DNA of 14,961 nucleotides from the NCBI GenBank assembly GCA_036939355.1, contig JALLAP010000897.1, forward strand, positions 1 through 14,961, in the 5' to 3' direction. Position 1 is the first letter of the stretch; every line of letters starts with the position of its first letter. Source of the DNA: Thalassiosira profunda (Eukaryota > Bacillariophyta > Thalassiosirophyceae > Thalassiosirales > Thalassiosiraceae). The notes below the pieces were generated by a model. The model had not been told where the DNA came from. It saw nothing but the letters and a program-made list of their open reading frames with translations, and made no database searches. Positions 8,206-14,961 of this stretch are shown piece by piece. The translations under genes were made by a program, and so were the position numbers.

Positions 8206-9244
8206 TTATGCCTCCTTCGCTGCCGCATCCTTGCTTGGCTGCGATTCCTCTGCTTCTTCTTCATTTTCGTCAGGAATCTCTCCCTCTTCTTCGTCTTCTC
8301 CTTCCTTTGGTTTCTTCGCCTCCGGTTCCTCCTCCTCTCCATCTAGGGGGCGCTTCTTCGTCGATGCATCTCCTCCACCAAATGGACTCGAACCAAACGG
8401 GGCTGCTCCTGCCCCTGCAGCAGCTCCAAACCCGCCCCCGCCGAAGGGCGTCCCGCCAAACTTCGCACCGGCTCCGAAGGAAGCAAAGCTCTTGGGCGTC
8501 GCCATCGGAGAGTTCGATGGAGCGGTGAGAGTGATGTTGGCGCTCTTGCCGAATACAAACTTCCCCGGTGTCGCGCCGGTCTTGGGCGGCGTCAAGTTGA
8601 GGAATGCGCCGCTGCCAGCAGGTGCCTTGGCACCTTCCTGCGCTGCTTTCGCGCCAAATCCAGTTGGGGCGGCGGACGCGGTTCCACCGAACCCAGTTGG
8701 GGTAGAAGACGCGATCCCACCAAAGGTCGAAGTGCTGGGAGTGGTCGAGGCACCAAAGAAGGACGGTTTCGGTTCAGTCGGCTTAGACGCAGGCACGCCA
8801 AACGTGGGTGGAGGAGGCATCGAAAGAGTGGCGCTGGCTCCAAACATCGGCTTGGGAGCGGCAACGTCTGCAGTGGCCTCCTTCTTCTCAGCTGAGAAAG
8901 CGGTTGGTTCCTTGGCGTCATCAGCGCCGCCCTCCTCCGGAACTGCGGCCAGGGCTTCCGCAGGAGTCTCTGACTCGGCTTCCTGCTCCTTCGTTGCAGC
9001 GAGCTTCTTCTCGGCTTCCAGCTTCTTGGCCAAGGCCATGGCTTTGCGTTTCTTCAACCTGCACGGAGTCGATAGAGCGCAAGCGTTAGATGAGACTGGC
9101 AGTAAATAGAGGCATTGCAGTGATCGGAAAGTCTTACAATGCCATCTTCAACTTCATTTCTTCCTCCTTCTTGGATGCGGCCGTCGTGGGGGGCGGCTGG
9201 GGGGGGCGCTGGGATGGAAGAGGAGTGTTAGCTTCGTCCGCCAT
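8206..9244 (-). CDS. FG-repeat nucleoporin-like protein (two exons)
   Basis: Exon 1 is 9244-9138 and exon 2 is 9058-8206 (TAA stop). The 79-nt intron (9137-9059) has donor GTAAGA and acceptor TGCAG. Splicing adds an ATG-started exon ([20 protein letters not shown]) and gives 319 aa; the initiator has A at -3 and G at +4. Without this exon the frame would start only at an internal ATG (9039). Residues 44-73 are a Lys/Glu/Ala helix shared almost base for base with the neighbouring SUMO-like/Smr gene. Residues 107-263 hold 13 FG dipeptides in GFG, PFG, TFG and SFG contexts within a Gly/Ala/Thr/Pro spacer, the composition of FG nucleoporins that line the nuclear pore. A bipartite-like nuclear signal (KKRPLDG...KKPK, 270-287) and an acidic tail follow. 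At 319 aa it is short for a core FG Nup, so a soluble NUP50-like or mRNA-export factor is equally possible. It shares a 286-bp divergent promoter with EF-Tu. Confidence 0.78.
8949..9037 (-). repeat. 89-bp segment nearly identical to 5666-5754 (copy B)
   Basis: This is the partner of the segment in the SUMO-like/Smr gene, in the same orientation and reading frame. The match stops just before the internal ATG codon at 9039. Downstream of the module the two proteins share nothing obvious. Confidence 0.9.
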
Positions 9245-9258
9245 GTTTGCATGCAAAC
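9245..9258. promoter_or_regulatory. Perfect 14-bp palindrome next to the FG-gene start codon
   Basis: GTTTGCATGCAAAC is its own reverse complement and ends directly against the ATG of the FG-repeat gene, inside the 286-bp divergent region shared with EF-Tu. Its central ATG is out of frame with the main start. It could be a protein-binding site or a leader element. A second, imperfect palindrome with the same GCATGC core (CTGCATGCGTGCAG) lies about 30 bp further on. Confidence 0.4.
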
Positions 9259-9530
9259 GTTTCCTAATGCTCATCAGCTTCTGCATGCGTGCAGTGCTGT
9301 GCTGCGCAACGCAGAAATGGGCCTGGCGGCGCGGCAGCGCTGAGAGCCAGGAGGCCGAGATGGGCGCGGGCGGGGCGTGCGATCGAGGCCGGCGCCGCTC
9401 TTCCCTTTGCTTTGCTTTGTGCTTGGTGTTTGTGCGGGTGAAAGAGGTGAGAAGGTCAGACGATTTCTCCCCGCCGCTGATTTCAGATGATTCATTTCAC
9501 TTTGTCGGTGTCCTCCGCCCGCACGCAGCC

Positions 9531-11213
9531 ATGTCCCGCACCACCCTCGCCGCCCTCGCCCACCGCTCGGCCCGGCGCCTCGCGTCGGGCCCCGCCCCCT
9601 CTCCGGGACTGTATGTTGCCACCCGCTCCTTCGCCGCGGCCGGCGACAAGTTCTCCCGCGACAAACCCCATGTGAATATAGGCACCATCGGCCACGTCGA
9701 CCACGGCAAAACCACGCTCACCCAGGCCATCACCCGCGTCCTCTCCGAGAAGGGGTGGAGCGAGGCCATGACCTATGAAGATATCGATCGGGCGCCGGAG
9801 GAGAAGGCGCGGAAGATCACCATCAACACGAGCCACATTGAGTACGAGACGGAGAACCGCCATTACGGACACATCGACTGCCCGGGGCACGCGGATTACG
9901 TCAAGAACATGATCACCGGGGCGGCGCAGATGGACGGCGGTATTTTGGTGGTCGGTGAGTACAATTGCAACGAGCCAGCCTTTTTATTGGTGCGGTGTGT
10001 TTGTATTGTCTGTTGTATCTTTGAGCGGTGTGTTGTTGCATCGGCAGTCACTCCCACACCAATCCACATCGATTCATGAAAAAGCGCGATGATGATGACC
10101 TATCCCATAAACGTTTGCAGTAACCGCTGATTTCGAGCTGAGCTCATGGAGCGAATTTAACTTCCTTGGATGTCCGAGCGCTTTTTTATTGAATGGATGT
10201 GTTGTGTTGGTGACATTGTGCACTCTGTGCACATGATGTGAAAATGTTGTGAACACAGCTTCTGATCCCTTTCATTGACATCATTCTATGTTATATTGAT
10301 CACCTCATTGACCAACGCCTTTTTTGCAACGCCAATAACAGCCGCCACTGACGGACCCATGCCCCAAACCCGCGAGCACATCCTCCTCGCCAAGCAGGTC
10401 GGCATCCCCAACCTCGTCGTCTTCCTCAACAAGTGCGACATGGTCGACGACGAGGAGCTCCTCGAGCTCGTCGAGATGGAAATCCGCGAGCTCCTCGACT
10501 TTTACGAGTTCAACGGCGACGAAACCCCCATCATTCGGGGCAGCGCCCTCGCGGCCGCCGAGGGCCGCGATCCGGAATTGGGCGCCGAGCGCGTGCTGGA
10601 ATTGATGCAGGCCTGCGACGACAACATCCCCGAGCCGACGCGGGACCTCGACAAGCCCTTCCTCATGCCCATCGAGGACGTCTTCAGCATCGCCGGGCGC
10701 GGGACCGTCGTCACCGGGAGGGTCGAGCAGGGACAGGTGAACATCGGCGACGAGCTCGAGGTGATCGGATACGACAACGACCTCAAGACGACGTGCACGG
10801 GGGTAGAGATGTTCAAGAAGCTGTTGGATTCTGGCATGGCGGGCGATAACATTGGCGCGCTCCTGCGTGGGTTGAAGCGGGAGGACGTGCGGCGCGGGCA
10901 GGTGCTGTGCAAGCCGGGGACGATGGAGGTGGGGAAGAAGTTCGAGGCGGAGGTGTACTGCCTCAGCCAGGACGAGGGCGGGCGACACACGCCCTTCTTC
11001 TCGAACTACCGGCCGCAATTCTTCCTCCGAACTGCCGATATCACCGGAGATCTGAAGCTTAAAGAGGGAACGGAGATGGTCATGCCCGGAGATAACACGA
11101 CATTGGACGTGGAACTGATCACTGCGGTTCCTCTGGAATCCGGTCTGCGATTCAACATGCGCGAAGGCGGACGAACAGTCGGAACCGGAATCATTACCAA
11201 GGTGATTGAGTAG
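9531..11213 (+). CDS. TUFM: Mitochondrial translation elongation factor Tu (two exons)
   Basis: Exon 1 is 9531-9954 and exon 2 is 10342-11213 (TAG). The 387-nt intron (donor GTGAGT, acceptor AACAG) splits one Ala codon, giving 431 aa. EF-Tu carries aminoacyl-tRNA to the ribosome using GTP. Residues 1-43 form an Arg/Ser/Ala-rich presequence without acidic residues, as for a mitochondrial matrix protein. The G domain has GHVDHGKT (54-61), DCPGH (116-120) and NKCD (171-174). Domains 2 and 3 follow with [30 protein letters not shown] and [14 protein letters not shown], ending GIITKVIE. Length and motifs fit the mitochondrial rather than the plastid form. Odd point: switch I reads KARKITI where KARGITI is usual (Lys95 for Gly). 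I chose the ATG at 9531 because the frame upstream has no presequence-like start and GCAGCC precedes the ATG. The intron hosts a snoRNA. Confidence 0.95.
10076..10189 (+). ncRNA. SNORD14: Intronic box C/D snoRNA, U14 (SNORD14) family
   Basis: The RNA lies inside the EF-Tu intron on the coding strand. A terminal stem pairs 10076-10087 with 10178-10189 (12 pairs, one G-U). Directly inside the 5' arm is a box C, ATGATGA (10089-10095 or 10092-10098). Directly inside the 3' arm is CCGA (10174-10177), a one-base variant of box D CTGA. The 13 nt before it, CTTCCTTGGATGT (10161-10173), are exactly complementary to ACATCCAAGGAAG, a near-universal 18S rRNA sequence. Box D, the guide and this target are the hallmark of U14 domain B, which directs 2'-O-methylation of the C known as C462 in human and C414 in yeast. 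ACGTTTGCAGTAACC (about 10111-10125) matches U14 domain A at 11 of 15 positions and precedes a D' box CTGA (10127-10130). U14 is also needed for 18S processing. It is probably released by trimming of the spliced intron. Family identity rests on recalled U14 and 18S sequence. Confidence 0.85.
10225..10240. repeat. 16-bp sequence shared with CAP-gene intron 1 (copy 1)
   Basis: CTGTGCACATGATGTG occurs here in the EF-Tu intron, downstream of the snoRNA, and again exactly at 12255-12270 in the first intron of the CAP gene, both on the sense strand. Another GTGCAC lies just upstream. Confidence 0.6.
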
Positions 11214-12049
11214 GCGACGATAGAGAGAGTTGTGAACGCTGCGCAGGTCGAACACACTCAGCGCTGAATGAAAGCTTGGGTACACAATTCACTTGGTCGT
11301 CAAAGACAGCGTATGGAAGAATTTGGATAGGTGGAGGGGGGATGGAGTGGAAAGCGTTGGCAACTGCATGTTAATCAAAGGTGGAGAATGATACCTAGTT
11401 GCGCCAGAAATAGAACACTGAATCAGTTTTGCATCTGATCCGGTTTTGAAGGACCCTCCTGCAGGATAGGATACACCAGGTAAATCTCGCCAACTCACTC
11501 CAAGAGCCACTCCAACCCTCTCTTTTAGTACATCTCAGCAAAAATATTGCCCGGCAGGTCTTTTGGAGAAGAAAGCACCCGGCCAGTGCATCCCTGATTG
11601 CTGGTTAGGTAGGTGTATGTGTGGCACTGCGGTCCTCATCCGTTTAGCGCGGCTACAGGAAATATCCTGTGTGCACTGAACTGCCCACAAAAGTGGCAAC
11701 TCCAACTTCTCAACAAAATAACGTCCTGCCGGCACTTGAAGACCTCGTGTGGGGAGAGAGAATGCGGGCAGCATTGGTCTTGCGTCGGAGGCCGACAGTG
11801 GAACCTGTCTGAGGGTTTTTGTGCACTCCTGTAGAAACGAAATGATTCCTACGTAGACAACGTCCGTTCTGTCGGGACAGGTCATCAAAATCCGCCGACG
11901 GCCTCGACTCCGCGGCGACATCAGGTGGTCAGGCATTGGGACTTGGGACAGCTCAGAGACGGCCATCGACCTACCATCGGCAACTGTCGGCAACGCCGTT
12001 CGTAGCCGTTGCTCCGGCAGATTCCCTCACAATTCATCGGCTCGTCAAG
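11214..12049. other. Intergenic region of 836 bp, no gene assigned
   Basis: This region lies between the EF-Tu stop and the CAP-protein start and holds the EF-Tu 3' end and the CAP promoter. I found no tRNA, snRNA or box C/D pattern. A short inverted repeat ACAGGA-AATA-TCCTGT lies at 11655-11670. A minus-strand open frame (11966-11535, 143 aa from its first ATG) shows no recognisable domain and is not annotated as a gene. Confidence 0.5.
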
Positions 12050-13563
12050 ATGAAATTCCTGCCGCTCGCCTACCTCCTCGCCTCCTCCGGAGTCCTCGCG
12101 TCGGGCAATGACGGCCACGACGCTGCCGGCCTCGGCACCGAGAGCGTCCAGGCGTCGCCGGCGAGATCGCTCGAGCGCTCGTCCGCTAAGTCCATCGACG
12201 CCGTGATCGAGCAGAAGGAAGCGCTTCGCGACGTTTCCATCCCGGAGGTGAGTGCTGTGCACATGATGTGCGCATATTGCCATTGCAGCAGCGGCGTGCT
12301 CACGCGTCTTCATTTCTGCAGTTGGACGGAATTGATCCCGGCGAGCACTACGACGACCAAGACGAACGGCTGCTCAGCAAGGATTGCAATGGCGACGAGA
12401 AGAGCTTCATATGTGACATCCGTTCCGATGAGTACGGGTAAGGCTGTCTTGTACCTCGCGTGGTGATGCGTTGCAATACCAATCTCTCATCATCTATGAC
12501 TGCCCACTCGCATCGACAGATTCGAGAACTCGTGGCAGCTCAAGAAGAGGCGAAACAACCGGTGGGTGACGATCGAATCCGGACCGCCCCAAGGCAGGAA
12601 CTACGGATCAAATCAACGATACACTGGAAGTAAGTGCGGTGGATGAAACGTCTCGTTGCTCGATCAACATCTTTTACTAACTCGCTGCACGCCATTACTT
12701 TCGCACCCGAAGAATTATGTCTACCGGCCGGCATGTACCGCTTCATCATCAAGGACAAATTCCAGGACGGCATGTGCTGTTCATTTGGCCAAGGCAGATA
12801 TGCGGGCTACGTCGACCGCAAGAGAATCTTCAAGTCTCCCTCCGGCGCCGAGAACTGGGCGAGGCGGATTCACGATTTTACCGTCAGCGCCCCTTCCTCG
12901 ACTTCTTCCGGCAGCAATCCCAGCAATCCTCTTCCAGTGAACCCCAAGATCGCCATCGATGCCAGAGACAAGGAGTGGCTGGACAGCCACAATGACCGGA
13001 GAAAGAGGTTTCACCAGAAGTACGGCAAGGGCTACGTCGCTTTGAAGTGGAGCGACGCTCTCAAGAAGGACTCTGAGAAGTTCGCCAGGAAGCTCTTGCA
13101 AGACTCCTGTGGTGGCCTCTATCACGGTGAGTTGAGCTGCTGTCGTCTCTTTCCCCTGACATACTGGCGCATGCTCACCTATCCCCTCGTGCCGCTTCCA
13201 GACAAAAACAACCCCCACGGCGAGAACCTCGCTTCTCACTCCGGCACCGGAAGCTGGGCCAAGGTCCGAAGTCCCGATTCAGTTGTCACTCGTTGGGTTG
13301 ACAATGAGGCGAATGATGACTATCCAGCGAACGGTCACTATACCCAAACCCTTTGGCGAGCCACCGAATGGGTCGGCTGTGGCGAAGCATCGAAGCCCAA
13401 GCCGGGCGGAGGCATGTGCCATACGCAGGTTTGTCGCTATGCCAGGCCTGGCAACTGCAACATGTCCAAGTACCGAGGCAACGGCAAGTGGTGGCTCAAG
13501 CCCATGCTCATGGACGACAGCCCCTGTGGGCCATCGTGTCCCATCGGGGAGGATGGGTGCTAG
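12050..13563 (+). CDS. Secreted CAP-superfamily (PR-1/SCP-like) protein, five exons
   Basis: Exons are 12050-12247, 12322-12437, 12520-12629, 12713-13126 and 13202-13563 (TAG). All four introns are GT-AG and 74, 82, 83 and 75 nt long. The joined frame encodes 399 aa. Residues 1-18 (MKFLPLAYLLASSGVLAS) are a signal peptide. Residues 90-210 form a Cys-containing module with CLPAGMYRFIIKDKF and DGMCCSFGQGRY (144-171), of a type I associate with secreted diatom proteins. The CAP domain spans about 229-368: DSHNDRR (232-238), GENLA (286-290), CAP1 GHYTQTLWRAT (324-334) and CAP2 VCRYARPGNCN (356-366). His234, Glu287 and His325 would form most of the usual CAP cavity. The tail ends MLMDDSPCGPSC. CAP proteins are extracellular, often lipid- or sterol-binding or linked to defence; the role here is not known. 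Exon choices rest on frame continuity and domain continuity across every junction. Confidence 0.88.
12255..12270. repeat. 16-bp sequence shared with the EF-Tu intron (copy 2)
   Basis: CTGTGCACATGATGTG lies 7 nt into CAP intron 1 (12248-12321), identical to 10225-10240. Beyond the 16-mer the two introns do not align. Confidence 0.6.
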
Positions 13564-13680
13564 ACCCTGCTACATACATCGCTGTTCTGATTGAATACTG
13601 TCTGAGATAACGATACATAATCTAATTGTTTGCCAAGAGAGATCAACTCACTGCACCTAGCTTCTGCCTCCAAGCCCTTT

Positions 13681-14961
13681 CTAGCTCAGTTCCATTTTCA
13701 TCTTGATGTTCATCGCTGCTAGCTCGTTCGCCAAGTATCTGTAAACGTAGGGCAGAATGATCGGCTGCACCGCGTCGTCGTTCGCCTCGTCTCGCACCGC
13801 ATTGCAGCACTTGGCGTTCCTGCAGAAGACACGCAGCTGATGCTTCGTTGCGTCTGTCGACTTTTGGCCTGCCGAGAGGATGGCGCTCCGTTCCGTTGCC
13901 GGAGACAGCAAGTCGCCACAGCGTCGGCAAGCGTAGGCAATGTGCCTATCGCTGCAATTCAACAAGCGATCGTGGAGGAGGAATGCCGTCCCATGGCTTA
14001 AGAGCGAATCCCGTTCCATCTCGCCCAAACGAATGCCGCCACCCTTCTTCCTTCCTTTGATGGGTTGCCTCGTCAGAGGATTCACTGTGCCCGTAGCTCG
14101 CACTTGGTACTTATCCGATACCATGTGGCGCAGGCGTTGATAGAAAACTACTCCAATGTAGAGGTCGGCTTGCATCAGGCAACCAGATACTCCGCTGTAC
14201 AGCGGTTCGCTGCCGTAATAGTTGTATCCCGCCGCCTGAAGCTGCTCCCCAAAATAATCTACAGCAATCTTGTCTCCTGATTCGTGGAATGTAAATGGGG
14301 TTGCACTCTGCAGAAGGGAAAGAAGTGTTGAGAGACAGACACGCGACCTGAGATACCATAATGAGCATGCAACGTACCTGAAACATTCCATGGCAAGCGC
14401 CACTCTTCCCCGCCATGCTCTCGATCAGCATGCCAATTGTCATACGACTAGGGAAAGCGTGCGGGTTGATGATGACATCGGGACAGATGCCACTCTCACT
14501 GAATGGCATGTCGGTCTGCGGCCACAGGATCGACAGCACGCCCTTCTGCCCGTGCCTGCTCGAGAACTTGTCGCCAATGACAGGATTTCGAGGGAACCTC
14601 AGCGTGACACTGAGGGCCTCGGACGATTCCTTTGCACCTCGTCCACCCGACGACGATCCAGCGGTGTTCAGGCGCCGCACTGATTGCACGCAGGCCTTCT
14701 CCTTCTCCTTGTGCTTGCCTACATGGCCCCTGCCAACCCCGCCGTCCGCGAGGCAGTAAAGCGCGTTGCCCTCGTCCACCCAGGATCCTACAGCCGGCAG
14801 CCCGTCCTCGTCCAACGTTGGCCACATTGGCTCGTACTTAAAGCTAGGCGGGTCTCCCTCATTTTCAGGGTCTACCCTCGTTCGCTTTGTCTTATTTCCC
14901 AGCCGAATCTTATCCTTGTCCGCTCCTTTCGACACGGCCTGGGCGATTTCGTCGCCCAGAT
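13681..14961 (-). CDS. POLR1B: RNA polymerase I second-largest subunit, C-terminal part (5' end beyond the window)
   Basis: Two exons are visible: 14961-14378 (start outside the window) and 14307-13681 (TAG). They are joined across a 70-nt intron (14377-14308, donor GTACGT, acceptor CTGCAG). This gives about 403 C-terminal residues. The protein is the beta-like subunit that forms half of the Pol I active site and makes rRNA in the nucleolus. Diagnostic segments in order are [48 protein letters not shown], then [37 protein letters not shown] and [18 protein letters not shown]. The LWPQTDMPF context and the end [19 protein letters not shown] match Pol I (Rpa135) better than Pol II or III. The C-terminal zinc site has CRRC followed by CRNAKCC; the second pair is CX4C rather than the usual CX2C. 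The gene converges on the CAP gene with 117 bp between stops. Confidence 0.95.

Noticed and set aside
8231..9109. 292-aa plus-strand open frame opposite the FG-repeat gene
   Set aside because: It mirrors the FG gene: Ala/Pro/Ser-rich antisense of Gly/Ala/Thr codons, and it runs through the FG-gene intron.
9090..9530. Upstream extension of the EF-Tu reading frame
   Set aside because: The frame is open by chance through the divergent promoter and the FG-gene first exon; the presequence begins properly at the ATG at 9531.
10227..10266. Possible second box C/D snoRNA in the EF-Tu intron (ATGATGT ... CTGA)
   Set aside because: Box C has a mismatch, the spacing is only about 30 nt, no terminal stem is present and no rRNA complement was recognised.
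10305..11285. 326-aa minus-strand open frame opposite EF-Tu exon 2
   Set aside because: EF-Tu on the plus strand is certain; the antisense frame stays open because of biased codon use.
11535..11993. Minus-strand open frame of 143-152 aa between EF-Tu and the CAP gene
   Set aside because: The longest version begins with TTG; no domain, no homology recognised, and it covers the CAP promoter.
1..14961. CRISPR array, bacterial operon, transposon or prophage
   Set aside because: No spaced direct repeats, transposase or integrase frames; introns and protein families show a eukaryotic nuclear region.

Overview
The window is nuclear DNA of a eukaryote: spliced genes with 70-83 nt GT-AG introns plus one 387 nt intron, a nucleus-encoded mitochondrial EF-Tu with a presequence, and the second-largest subunit of RNA polymerase I. 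The lineage is most likely a diatom or close stramenopile relative. This is inferred from two protein layouts I associate with diatoms: a secreted CAP protein carrying an upstream CLPAG...DGMCCSFGQG module and a C-terminal DDSPCGP tail, and SUMO-like folds joined to a C-terminal Smr domain of the type DLHG...GWVDTAMKGEHPW. No database search was possible.

Layout. (a) 2-706, minus: 3'-truncated acidic Ser/Ala-rich protein. (b) 1050-2888, plus: 612-aa proline-rich coiled-coil protein, divergent from (a). (c) 3057-6626, minus: 1189-aa protein with four apparent ubiquitin/SUMO-like folds, a Tudor-like stretch and a C-terminal Smr domain. (d) 7575-7934, plus: 119-aa coiled-coil protein. (e) 8206-9244, minus, two exons: FG-repeat, nucleoporin-like protein. 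(f) 9531-11213, plus, two exons: mitochondrial EF-Tu, whose long intron holds a box C/D snoRNA that I identify as U14. (g) 12050-13563, plus, five exons: secreted CAP-superfamily protein. (h) 13681 to the right edge, minus, two exons in view: RNA polymerase I second-largest subunit.

Pairs (a)/(b), (c)/(d) and (e)/(f) are divergent; (b)/(c), (d)/(e) and (g)/(h) are convergent. Stop-to-stop distances are short (117-271 bp). Several genes have GC-rich third positions, which creates long open frames on the opposite strand; I treat those as shadows.

The genes do not form a pathway. Two touch ribosome production (the U14-like snoRNA for 18S rRNA and the Pol I subunit), and EF-Tu serves mitochondrial translation. 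The most notable points are the U14 snoRNA in the EF-Tu intron, the SUMO-like/Tudor-like/Smr protein, and an 89-bp near-identical coding segment shared by neighbours (c) and (e), with the window's only ambiguous base near its edge.
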